Origin: Onchocerca lupi
Lineage: Eukaryota; Nematoda; Chromadorea; Rhabditida; Onchocercidae
Length of the DNA stretch: 64,000 nucleotides
Direction of reading: 5' to 3'
Assembly (NCBI GenBank): GCA_028564675.1
Contig: JAOVVO010000151.1
Location: 1 to 64,000, forward strand
The first letter of the stretch is position 1. Each line of letters begins with the position of its first letter. Of this stretch, positions 38,390 through 50,090 are shown one piece after another. A program made the position numbers and the translations under genes. Under the pieces are notes generated by a model, which had not been told where the DNA came from, did not search any database, and was given only the letters and a program-made list of their open reading frames with translations.

Positions 38390-38448
38390 AGACTATGCAT
38401 AATTAATTAAGGTTAATTTAATTAACCTCAATTAATTATGCATAGTCT
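38390..38448. repeat. 59-bp near-perfect palindrome
   Basis: agactatgcataattaatta on the left is answered by taattaattatgcatagtct-type sequence on the right. Only about one mismatch and no real spacer separate the arms, so it can form a long hairpin or cruciform. Confidence 0.85.
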
Positions 38449-40589
38449 AATTTAACGAACATTTACTTCAAAGTAACAAGTAAAGTATGCCATTGCTCCT
38501 AAAATCTCTTGAAATCACTGATATGATAATATTTTGCAGAACTGTCTTAGTAATTTTGCATTAAGTAATTTCAGTCCATCAAATTAGAAGCCTTGATAAA
38601 TATGATTCCTTTCTTTTCTTATCACTTCAATAGATTTTGTAGTAAATAGTCACGAATACTTCATGGTGATATTTCTAAATAAACATCGAGACATATTGAT
38701 GCATATATGTACGTTACGTAAACGTTACATGAGTAAGTAACAATTGATTATCAATCGCATAAAAATTTAAGTTCGCAGAAAAAATATATAAATAGAAGTT
38801 TGATGAATTAAAGAATTTTAATTCATATTTATTAAGTCAAACAGTTGATTTGTTGCTTTGATCCGATATGATAGGAAATAATCTTGTAATTGTGATTCAT
38901 TTCTATGTTTTAATTTTAGCAAAGCATTCTTCGTTCTAATACGATTCCATTTATTACAGTACTTATTCTTATATCAATCTTTGTCAGATTCTCCGCTCTT
39001 CGGATTCTTATCATCTTTCGAATCATTTCAAAGCATCATCCGTTTTTCTCAGACATAATATTAGAGCATTTATAAATTTTTCGACTGATCAGATAATTTT
39101 GAAAATTTTTTCTGTTTTTTTAAAATTTAATTCTTTTCTTTCATCAAGTAGGATTTTTGAAAAATTCTTCCTACATTATTGTGCCATCTTAGATAACTTT
39201 TTCTATGCATATCAAAATTGTAAACCTTTAACTTTATGATATATAAAGACAAGACCAAAAGTTGTAAAATATATATATACCTGTAATTCTAATCTAATAT
39301 AGAGAAGATCGAAGGACTGAGTAATAAACACAAAATTATAGACTGAGAGAAAGAAATGCCCAGAATAAATGCCATAACTACCAAGTCTAATACGCCATTT
39401 CTTGAAACAAAAGATTTCTTCCTTCACGGACTTCACGTGAATGGATTATGTTTTAATCATTGGCTATTTTCTAGCAGCATAACAATTACATATTTTACAT
39501 CAGAACATAATAAGAATTTGTGCTGCAACGGGCTTTTTCGGTCGCGTAAGTTTGAATTCCGATACGGTGATGGATTATTCGGTATCTATTCAAGAAGTTT
39601 CGGGATGAGGGAATGCAACAGGGGATATAATTCAGTAGTTTCGGGTATTTTCAGATATCGCTGGAGTAGAATAGAGAAATGTTTTGAATTATTGTAAGAA
39701 AAATGATGAAGCGAACTAGAATGCTGTTAAAGTGTCATCAAATAGAAATATTTGATGAACCTACGGCGTATTTAATATAATTTACGTGAAATTCTTCCTC
39801 ACATAGTTTTCTGTTCAATTTCCTAGCAACTTGTATGTTATATTAATTCATATTGTGATTTATTGGAATGATTAAAGTAACTGATATCACGATATATGAT
39901 ATTATGTGATATCACGATATGATGCATCCTCATAAATGTCTACTTAGTCGAAAACAAATATCGACTGCATATTGACCAGATAAAATTGATTAGTTCCAAG
40001 TCACCAATCATTTCGATAGATTATCCGGAATAATTTGGTGGCTAATGTTTATTGTCAAAAAAATCAATACACGAGTATATTGATTTTTTGATGTGTATGT
40101 ATGTATTGATTTTCTAGTCTATTGTATTGATTCCATTAATTTTAACTGGCCTTCTAGACTTATTTGAAGACTGATTCAGATGGATAATCCTAGTATGAAT
40201 TATTTGATTTTCATATTGTGAAGTAACTATGAATTTCAAAGAGAGATTTTGAAATTATTGATTGCTATTTGCAAATATGAAAAATGTGAAGGAAATCGGG
40301 TAGTTTAAAGAATTGCATATATCATTCCGTTTTTAAGAAAATATGAAGCAGACAAGCTTGTAATGAAAGTTTTGCAAATATTGTTTTAATATGACCATGC
40401 GGAAGGCTACAAATGTTTGTTTGCACAAAGGCAATTTTAAGCCACATAACCGGTCATTCGATACAAGATGTTTGATACTGTTATGCTGTTCCAGGATTTA
40501 TTAAAATGTATTTCATGTTAAAATTGTTCAATTCTACATATCTGAAGGAATCGTAGATCGTATCTGTCATCTTCCAAAACTTGATTGAT

Positions 40590-40645
40590 GATCGATCGTG
40601 GGAGATCCCTCGATCGATTGGCTGAAGGAATCATCATCGATGATT
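40590..40645. promoter_or_regulatory. Adjacent palindromes upstream of skr-1
   Basis: gatcgatcgtgggagatccc followed by tcgatcgattgg forms one palindrome. About 15 bases later, gaatcatcatcgatgattc forms another. They lie about 400 bp 5' of the skr-1 start. A regulatory role is inference from symmetry and position only. Confidence 0.3.
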
Positions 40646-41034
40646 CATTGCAAGGCGATACGTCTTTGCTTTTCTGTTTTTTATTTCTTTCCTATTCTAT
40701 TTCATGAGCAGTTTTAATTTTGATTTTATTTTTATTTTTCATTGGAACATTGTGATAGATTTATATTTGACTTGAGAGGAAACTGAAGTTTGATGTTTAA
40801 AAAATGCATTAATTTCATCGGAAAGAATGAATGGAATTCAAATTAGTTCTCATACATTGACTTAATCATTCCTGATGTTTCATTACTTGATTGGAATAGA
40901 ATGCTTTTTGGAATATTCTTGCAAACGATTTTGCAAATGCTGTAAAGACGGCAAGAATTTTCATAGCTAGTATGAAGAAAATGAATTTTTAGGTATTATC
41001 ATCAGTTTACACTATCACTGCATTACCAGTCAGA

Positions 41035-43120
41035 ATGAGCGAACAGAAACCAGCGCAACAGAAAATCACTCTGATATCATCTGATAATGAGACATTCGAA
41101 GTGGATCGAAATGTGATCAGATTATCAACCACGATCAACACAATGCTTCAAGGTAAGTTCACAATGTCTGATAATAAAAGATTCGTCAAACTATAAACTA
41201 TTCGAATGCTAGTACGGTTATCTAATGAATAGTCTCAATCTCGTTAAATATTTTTATAAAGTTGCTTTCAAACTATAAATTTTAACATATATTTGCTAAT
41301 TCAGTTCTTAATATACGTGTACTCGTTTAACAGTGGATGAGTATTTTAATATTTCGTGTATATTATTTACAATTTCCCATATATGTGTTTTAATTATAGA
41401 TTTGGGAATGGACAATCAAGAAGGAGGAGATGTTGATATGGTTGAGGGTATTCCATTACAAAGCGTCAATTCAGCTATCCTCAAAAAGGTTAGGAAAAAG
41501 AAAAACATTTCCTCTAAAATTATTGACAAAGTACTAATAATTAAGAAAAAGTCTATTCGAAGTAGATAACAGCATATACATAAAAGTCATTATCATTTAA
41601 TAAACTCACCATGATGAGTTGCAAATGGAATATTTGATAATAATTTCTACGAAATTTCTTATTTTGCATCAGCCATCCGAAATTACATTCATATTCAACG
41701 GGCATCATATCTTAAAGTATGGTAAAAGCATAGTAAAAATTGTAAGTTCTCTTTCTGGATTCTGACGAGGAACAATATATCTGAAGTTGCATTTAAGTTT
41801 TTTTTAATTCTTTTCTTCTTTTTTTTTTTTTTTTTGTGATGGCATTAATCTTACAGGTTATTCATTGGTGTGAATATCACAAGGATGATCCGGTTCCGCC
41901 AGAAGATAATGACAACAAAGAGAAGCGCACTGATGATATCTCATCGTGGGATGTCGAGTTTCTTAAAGTTGATCAAGGCACATTGTTCGAGCTCATCCTG
42001 GCAAGTCCTTAGTTTTTTTCTTATTGGATTGATCTGTTGACTTATCTATTTTTGCTTCTTCAATGGAGGTAAAGATCTATATGATCTGCGAAGTTTTTAA
42101 TTGTTAATTGGTTCTTTATTCACATTTTAATTTGTTGCAAAAAAAAAAGACGATATGAATTTGTCCTTTACATGTCTTGCATTTAGCAGTGTTTTGGTCT
42201 TTGAATATCTTTTATATAACATGAAAGAATGAATATTTTGAGACAGTGGATTTATTGCTTGTGTCTTCGAAATAATTATCTCATAAGCTTCAGATTTAAG
42301 CTGATAATCCGAGATTTATCGGATGGTTAACTATCTAGAAAATAAGTCCATGATGCATGAGCCAGATAAAACTTTGCAAAGTAGGATGCGACCTTTATTG
42401 TTTTAGTAAACAAATAAGGGAAAGTGCCATTTTATAGAATGTATAAAGCTATTTCAGGCAGCGAATTATTTGGACATAAAAGGTTTGCTCGATGTAACGT
42501 GCAAGACAGTAGCTAACATGATTAAGGGTAAGTCGCCGGAAGAGATTCGAAGGACCTTTAACATTAAGAATGATTTCACTCCAGAAGAAGAAGAACAGGT
42601 TAGAAAATTTTTATGTTTTCTTTTCTTTTTTTTCAATCTTTTCAAAAGATGGTATTTTATTTCTCATAATTTATCATGTCTTTTTACTTGCGATTTTGTG
42701 TTGCACCTGTTTGTGAAACATATAACACATATTTCATTTTGTTGACGCCGCCATATACTGATTATGTCAAATTACTGTGTTACAAAACGATGTTTTGAAT
42801 TTGTTGAGGAATTTCAATTTGATTCGGAATCATTAAAACTACTTCATATGGTGTAAAGGATCACACTATTCTATCTTAAATAAACTGACTAATTTATTAA
42901 TAAATTCGATCTTCTGATTGTTGGTAGCCGATCTGTCATGATGTTTTGATTTCTTTCTGTTTGGTTTGTTAATTGAGTCTCATAACAGGATATTAAGACT
43001 GAAGAAAAAAAATGTCTGTAATTAATTTCTTGAAATCATTTTTTACTATACTTCATATGAATAATTTCATAGCTTAACTCTTTGCAGATTCGAAAGGAAA
43101 ATGCATGGTGCGAAGATTGA
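41035..43120 (+). CDS. skr-1: SKP1-related SCF ubiquitin ligase adaptor
   Basis: Adaptor that bridges cullin-1 and F-box proteins in SCF E3 ubiquitin ligases, in cytoplasm and nucleus. Exons: 41035-41152, 41400-41488, 41857-42000, 42458-42598, 43088-43120; 174 residues, the usual length. The N-terminal BTB/POZ-like fold is visible (ITLISSDNETFEVDRNVIRL, IPLQSVNSAILKKVIHWCEY). The C-terminal SKP1 dimerisation and F-box-binding region follows: [40 protein letters not shown] and the invariant end EEEEQIRKENAWCED. Exon 3 ends CTG followed by GCAAGT, so intron 3 uses a GC donor; the family sequence [12 protein letters not shown] fixes this junction. A probable trans-splice acceptor (CCAGTCAG) abuts the ATG. 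Because nematodes have several SKR paralogs, the exact ortholog name is less certain than the family. Confidence 0.95.
42001..42457 (+). other. GC-AG intron of skr-1
   Basis: The intron begins GCAAGT and ends TATTTCAG. The nearest GT (GCAA|GTCC) would break the frame, while the GC donor gives an exact match to the SKP1 consensus across the junction. Confidence 0.85.
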
Positions 43121-44538
43121 ACTCAACGATTCTGGCGGTCTCCAAAAATGCTGCGCTCTAATGAAACCAGGCGTCCAGTTATTGGATGTAAAATTGGATT
43201 TCAATCTTATTCTGTTTTAATAATTAACTTTAAAATATGGCTGTCATATTTCACCCTAGTTTTTGATTTCTTTTAGATCATTACCTGAGCTTTATATCAT
43301 GCTCATCATTTTCTTCTTTTAATTTTTCTCTTTTTCCTTAAGTTTCAAAAAACTGATTTGAACGTTGGATGAATATTGTGTCATGTGCTATACAATTTAT
43401 TTCTTTCATGTATTCAAGTGAATCATCGTAATCTGAATTCGCAGTAACATGTATATTATTATTGTGTCAAGAAGTATTTTTTTTTTCTTTCAATTTATTA
43501 CACTGGAAGCACAAAGCACTCTATGTAACTATTATATTTGGTAAAAAAAAAAATCAGATTTGGACTGAGAGAATAAATAAATCTCTCTCAAATTCCATGA
43601 TTATACTAGGTAGTATTGTTAAGTATAGAATAAATCAGATCTGAATGCCATAAATTGTGGCATTTAATATTGAATTCGATTTAGGTAAGATCAAGGATTG
43701 GTAGATGTTATTTGCATATATTTTTATGAAATCCCGATAATAAGTAATGATAGGTCTTTAGTTTTTAATGATTAATGGAATGAAATATTGGTAATAAGTA
43801 GGGATAGGTATCGAGTTTTTGATGATTAATGGAATGAAGTGTTGGTAATAAGTAAATGATAAGTTTCTGATTTATAATTAATGAAATATATGTCATGAAG
43901 GAAAGTGTTTTAGCTTTATTGTCGTTTGCTCGAATTATTTGAGAATTTGAAGTATGCACGGCAACTTATGGATTTTAGCATAATTTTTATCGTCGGAAAA
44001 GATCTGTGTGCTCAATCTGAGCAAACAGTTCTAGTATTTCCATCCTAAAGATGGAAATAAGAATAGCAGTTGATGGTAAAATAAAAGATCGTCGGAATGC
44101 ATAAATGGATATAAATACGAAACAGAAATAAAAAGAGGGTAATTGTTTCTGGAATAAGTATGTGCAAAAAGTATATCAAGCTAAAAGCCGGTAATAGTGG
44201 TGGTTACTTATTTTATTGCAAATATTGTAATTATAAAACAAGTAGAGGTAGAGAATAGTACTTAAAGCTTCCAAAACAGGTCCTGTCAAATATTAACAAT
44301 GATGATTATGGAAGAATGATGATGCAAGGTGTTAACCGGCAAAAGATCTTTTCAAAAGATCGATCTTTATTGTTTTTATATTTAGATTGAGGATGAAAAT
44401 CATCAGAGCGAATGTAATTTCTGGTATTTTGGTAAGAAGAACAGTATCGATGAGCCATTTTTCAAAAGCTTCTCGAATTGTTCTTCTTTCACCTGGAAAT
44501 GATTACAGAATTGATCTTTGGTTATTAGTATAAAATAT
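43121..44538. other. Intergenic, convergent 3' flanks of skr-1 and BCKDHA
   Basis: About 1.4 kb of AT-rich sequence with a three-copy tandem repeat at 43749-43890. No coding sequence or RNA gene was recognised. Both genes end into this stretch. Confidence 0.6.
43749..43890. repeat. ~54-bp tandem repeat, 2.5 copies
   Basis: Units begin gatagg/gataag at 43749, 43803 and 43858. Each includes gagtttttgatgattaatgg or a variant, and the first two end ggtaataagta. The third is partial and diverged. Confidence 0.75.
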
Positions 44539-47500
44539 TCAGCTGCCTTCGAAATTTTTCATTGGATAGTATTTGCCGTATTTGTTTAAATGCTCTGCAA
44601 GTTCGTCACGTTGCTCTTGCAAAATTTTCGGCATTTCCTACAAAAGTGTAGAAATATATAAATATAGGAAATAAAACCAAAGGAATTCTTTAGAAAAAGC
44701 AAATACTTGAATGAATAAAAAATGGAAAAGACAAGGAATTTATTTTCATCATTAAGATATCCGAAAGTGATTCAAATTTCTAGAGATATGATTATTACTA
44801 TCTGTATCATAACATTTAATCAAACTTTAAATCAAAACTTTGAAGTTATCAATTTAAAAATTCTTAATTCTATACTTTCGAAAATATAATTCATTCTTAC
44901 CTTGTAAACATCATCAAACATGCTTAAAATATTCGGTTTGGGTACTTTTTCGGCATTCAAAAATGCTTCCATAACTTCTTTTCGAATCTGAAAATACGGA
45001 TCATTTTAAAAACGATTATAATTCACGAATTAAATTGAATTTCATCAAATTAAAAAATTTTTTATATCTTATATATAATTCAACCGGATTCAAAGCATTC
45101 AATTGTAAATTGCTTACTTTTTTCTGATAAGTTATATCTTCTTCATTATTCCACCATCCCTTATTTTCAAGGATTATTCTAAATCGAACAATTGGATTAT
45201 CCTTCTGATACCATGTGTTAACTTCTTCACTATGACTGTAAATTAAATTTTTTTTTTTTTTTTTTTTGATGTGCAGTTAAATTAAAATAAATAAATTTAT
45301 CACTTGTTTACGAAAAATTAATAAATTTAAAATTAAATTACCGATAAACACTGGAATCATCAGATGTCGAATGATGTCCTAAACGATAAGTCATAGCTTC
45401 AATTAGAACAGGTTCATTTTGCTCTGCTATTTCCCGAGCTGCTTTAGTTGCATTATATACAGCAATCAAATCATTACCATCAACTCTATGATAAGGCTTA
45501 TCAATATCATTGATATTGTTTACATTTCTTTGTTTATTTACTTATCAATATTTCTATTGGTTCAACAAATATAGATTTGTGTATTAAATAATGATTTTTT
45601 ATCATTAATAAACCGGTTTTTTTTTTTCTAAAAAAAATGTTAGTCATAATAAGCATTTTTTTAATTGCAAAAATAATGTACAAAGTTTTCAAGAAAATTC
45701 GACTACTCTTGAATCAAGCAAATAATAAAGCATGACCTTTAATCTTTACTCTCGAAATACAAAAAAGAAAAAATACCGTATCACATGAATACCATATCCG
45801 ATACCTTTACCACCAATACCATCACCGCCATATTGTTCCGTTGTTGGTGTACTAATTGCATAACCGTTGTTACGGCAGAAAAATATTATTGGACATTTCT
45901 AAATTTTTTCCTTTTTTGAAAAGAATATAAATTAATTGAATTTATTTTAAACGACAAAATTTAAACGAATTTTTTAAAAATAAATCATTGTCCTTATTAA
46001 TAAAATACATATTTTATTTAACTAATTCCACTTAATTTGAATTTCTAATTTTAGCAAATAGATAAGATTCAATTGAATAATCAATTATTTAATTTAATCC
46101 ATTAAATTTTTGATTTAGTACGAACCAACGTAGAAGCCATATTCATTGCTGCATGTGCATCACCTTCCGATGCTGCACCTTCACCAAAATATACTAATAC
46201 TATTCGTCCATTCTTCTCTCTGAAAAAATGGATCCGGTTTTTACTAACCAAAAATTTGAATAACATATTTTCGGAAATCTGAATAATGTCCGGCATATAG
46301 CTTTAAAAGTTACATTTATTGCTAAAAGAAAAAAAATTCAGTGATAAAAAGTGCAAAAGATATTCAAAAAAAAAAAAAAAAAAACTCTAATTAGCTTACC
46401 AATAAGCGCAGTTTTTACCATCCTATTATTAAACACAATCTTAAAAATAATAGTCGATAGCTATCACATTTTCGAAAATTTCCTTATTATATAAACGAAA
46501 ATTTCCTTATTTAAAATTATCGTATTTTAAATTGAATTAAATAAATTCTTTGAATTATATAAATAATATACTGTAAAATTTTGAACTATTTTGAACCTTT
46601 TGAATGCATAAGCCGAACCAACAGCTTGTGGTAATTGTGTAGCCAATGGTGATGATATTGTCACAAAGTGATGTTCTGATGAGCCATAATGTATTGGCAT
46701 TTGTTTTCCACCACCTGAAATAAAAACTCGTCTTTTTTTAAAATTTCTCAAATATACACAGCAAAAATAAACTTTATAAGGTCAATTAAAAGATCAACAA
46801 AACCAAATTTGATAATTAAAAAGGAACATTTTCACTCAAATATTTTTTCTTAGAGCATTTCCATTACTATCATTTCTGCAAAATGCTTATGTTTTCAGTC
46901 AATACATTTAGCCTATTGAGTTAATTTATAAATCAAAGTTTTTATTAATTTTTAAATATTCATTACAAATTTCTGAAAATAAAAATGTGAATGTTCGTTC
47001 TGGCTTTGGACACAAGGTTGCAAGTTCCCGATTGCTTTGAAATTCTGATACAGTGTTGCATTCGAAAGATACGTGTATCTATATAGATCTACTTTTTTTA
47101 TCTGTCCATAAGGATAAAAATGTTTCCCGCCAAAACAACGCAAGAATAAATATGTTTCCGCCAAAACGTCGTAAGAATAAATATGTTTCCCGCCAAAACG
47201 TCAGATTAATAAATAAACAAAGTGAGATTAACCAATCATTGATTCACTACCACATATTAGGCGACAAATAATCTATGTAAATAAAAATGCAAATGTTTGT
47301 TGTGACTTTTAGTGCAAAGTTTCAAGTTCCTAATGATTAATTTGAAGTTTTGAAACAACGCTGCATTTGAATAGGCGCGTGTTTTTATAGATATACCTAC
47401 TTTTTTTTCCTACACTCTTATGACAGATAAAAATAAGTGAACGGACATTTTTATTTATATGAACTAGCTGGACCGACCACGCCAGGTTTGATCGGATATT

Positions 47501-48981
47501 TGAAATAAAAAACACAACTCTTATACTAGTTTATCAGGCTTTAAAATGACCAACAAATCGAGAATAATGCCTTTGAAACTTTAATATGTTAAATTTTATT
47601 CTTCCAATAGTTAATTCTGGAATTTACCGATATCTTTAGCATTCCCATAACATTGATCCATAAATTTCTCGAGAGGAAAGCCTCGATATAACAATGAGCC
47701 AGCTTCCCGATATTGGCCATACATCAGATCATCGTCATGAATACCTGCTGCTGAACCAATTTGAGCGGCCTGGAAATTGGGATCAGATGAAATCAGATCA
47801 ATTATGAACTTAACGAAAATATTCGTTCTTCTACCTTTTCTTTTTTTTAATTCTAAACAAAAATAGATAATTTGAAAAGTTTCAAATCTTAACTTTTCCA
47901 ATGAAATTATATTTCGAATGGAATATTTTAGTAATTATCTATATTAGTTAGATCATCAAAATTATTCATTTTCTACCAATTATCATAATTAATTAAAACT
48001 CAAAAATTTGTGGAAAAGAAAATTTTCAATTTTAAATTATTTGTTATTAATTCTAGAAAAAAAAAAAAAAAAAAACAAAATGGACCTCTTCACCAGTATT
48101 TGTCAAATAAAACGAAATACGCCCTTGACGTTGTGAATCATATAAAATTTTATCCATTTCATGAATTGTAACCATATACTTATACATTTTTATAGCCATT
48201 TCCTTTAAAAACAATGAGTATAATTAATAATTGATAAAATTATGAGATTAAATAATACAGTACTTAACAACAATTAATAACATTTGAGAACAAATAACAT
48301 TTAGAGAATTAACTTCCTTTTTTACAACTTCAATTTATTCGTCATCATTTCAGGAATTTTTGATATTCATCAATTGCCACAAGCGAAATCTTATTAGACT
48401 TGTTAACTTCTAATCCATTATGGCATGAAATAAAAATGTCGAAATATTCTTTAATGTTGCAGACATTTAAACTTAAATTTCAATTTGTTTCAAATTTAAT
48501 AAATGCGATAAAATTTACTTCCGAAAAATCAAAATCATAATTCGGATCAATAAATTGTCCTTCGGAATTCGTTACTCGATATATTGGAATTGTTGCTTGT
48601 TGAGTAGGAGAGAGAATTTCTAATTTTTCAGTAAATTCAGCCTAAAAAGGAATAAATGTCATTTTTAAATTTCAAATTTCATTTGCTTGAAATTTTGAAA
48701 TCTCTTTTTTTCTCTTGAAATATTTTTTTTTCTTCAAAAAAAAAAAGTTTTATTATTCACATGAAATAACCAATCTTGAAATTCTCGTTTTAATTTCTGA
48801 AATCTGAAATAAATAAGAAAACCTTTCGACGGTTTAGATATTTATCCGTAAATTCATTTATCCGGAAATCTGATGCCATATTGCAATAGCCAACAGTCAT
48901 TAATGCAGAATTTTCACCTAATATCATAGATGATAATTGTGAACAAGTTGGAATAAAACTTCGGCGAAATTGTGAAAACAT
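44539..48981 (-). CDS. BCKDHA: Branched-chain 2-oxoacid dehydrogenase E1 subunit alpha, mitochondrial
   Basis: Thiamine-diphosphate-dependent decarboxylase subunit of the mitochondrial complex that degrades leucine, isoleucine and valine; works as an alpha2beta2 heterotetramer with E1 beta. Exons: 48823-48981, 48519-48641, 48086-48202, 47628-47769, 46597-46714, 46126-46219, 45777-45898, 45342-45485, 45118-45235, 44901-44987, 44539-44637; all in phase, 440 residues (human precursor 445). The first ~30 residues (MFSQFRRSFIPTCSQLSSM) look like a mitochondrial targeting peptide. Landmarks: TNTGEEAAQIGSAAGI, GGGKQMPIHYGS, the cofactor motif GEGAASEGD (about 232-240) through CRNNGYAISTPT, and YRLGHHSTSDDSS (325-337), the loop phosphorylated by the BCKD kinase in animals; its serines are conserved, so kinase control is likely. 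The E1 beta gene is not in this window. Confidence 0.96.
46970..47512. repeat. Dispersed repeat, two partial copies in a BCKDHA intron
   Basis: Two related stretches (about 46975-47100 and 47280-47500) share, in order, aatg(c/t)aaatgtt-like words, aag(t)ttgcaagttccc/tttcaagttcct, tttgaaattctga/ttgaagttttga, a ttgcattcgaa core and ctatatagat. The second ends gaactagctggaccgacca. Between them, three ~30-bp units carry gtttcccgccaaaacg. A third copy lies at 53915-54115. The terminal agctgga(c/t)c(c)gxcca resembles ends of widespread invertebrate non-autonomous elements, but I cannot assign a class. Confidence 0.6.
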
Positions 48982-49879
48982 TTTTTGTATATAATGTCAA
49001 AGTTTTTCTGTCGATTCGTAATTGCAATTTAAATTAGAAAATTCTGAAAAGGAGGAAAAAAAATTTGAAATTATCGCGATGATGAAAAAAAAAAAAAGAA
49101 CAAACAAATGAAATGAGTAAATTTTTTTTTTAGGAATATTTTAATTCAAAAAATCCAAAATTTTTTTTGGAAAATTTTGAAAAAATTTTTATTGAAACTT
49201 TTTTTTTTTTGATTTAAATGCCCAAAATTTAATAAATGCATTAAAATTGAACAATTCAAAAATTGCAATAAATTTAATATTGGTTGTATTTAATCTTTCC
49301 GGTAATTTGAAAATAATTTGTACTAGAGTTAGAAATATGAAGGATTTAATTGCTAGCCTATGAAACAGTAAAGGAATTGAAAATAAAAATAATAAACTTA
49401 TATTATTTATATATATTATGATTAATTATGTGATGATATTATTATTTATTAAAATTAATTGAATTAAATATATATAATGGAACTAATTAAACCTTCAGAA
49501 TAGAGACTAATAATTTCATCGCATTATTACTCATAATAATTATGAATAATTTAAGTCTAAAAATTTTATTTTCCATTCTCCTGCTACTTCATAGCCTAGC
49601 AGTTAAATTCTTCATATTTTTTACATTTCGTTAATATAAACTAAGTAAAATTATTGGAATGATTTTTGCGAAATAAAAATAATTACCATTCGAAACTTAT
49701 CTTTGATATATTAATTAAAGTTTTGAATTTTAAAAATGAACAAATGATTTTTCATTTGAATTTCCAATTTTTCCAGATAAAAAACAATAATTTTTCAGGA
49801 AAAATAAATTGTCCTTTCGAAAGAGCAATTCCATAAAACTATTTTTGTTGTACAAATACAAAAATTAAATTGGGATTGA

Positions 49880-50050
49880 AAGAGAGAGAGAGAGAGAGAG
49901 AGAGAAAAAAAAGAAAAAATGATAAATATAAGTGTAAGCAATTTTGAATGCAGATTTTTTTTTTTTTTTTTCAAACGTTTGTAGTGGGTATTGATTATTT
50001 GAAAGCGTAATGGTAAGAATGTGAAATCGTAGGAAATTCGGTTTTTTTTT

Positions 50051-50081
<31 letters not shown>

Positions 50082-50090
50082 TTCTTTTTT
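49880..50090. repeat. GA microsatellite facing a CT microsatellite
   Basis: A (ga)n run near 49880-49905 and a (ct)n run near 50053-50085 are reverse complements about 150 bp apart. Both are flanked by A or T tracts that also pair, so a transcript could fold into a long duplex. Confidence 0.7.

Larger units (their letters stand above)
35930..41034. other. Gap between rev-1 and skr-1 (divergent promoters)
   Basis: About 5.1 kb. It contains fragments of a repeat with GGCGGGAAACATGTTTATC-like words (36448-36474 and 37725-37830), a 59-bp palindrome (38390-38448) and palindromic clusters upstream of skr-1 (40590-40645). A 113-codon open frame at 39356-39697 has no family resemblance and competes with another open frame on the same strand. 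No conserved gene was recognised. Confidence 0.55.

Noticed and set aside
39356..39697. 113-codon open frame as a gene
   Set aside because: A different frame on the same strand is equally open (FFGRVSLNSDTVMDYSV), neither resembles a known family, and stops interrupt any extension.
47053..47271. 72-codon basic open frame
   Set aside because: It is a translation of the gtttcccgccaaaacg repeat units in an intron.
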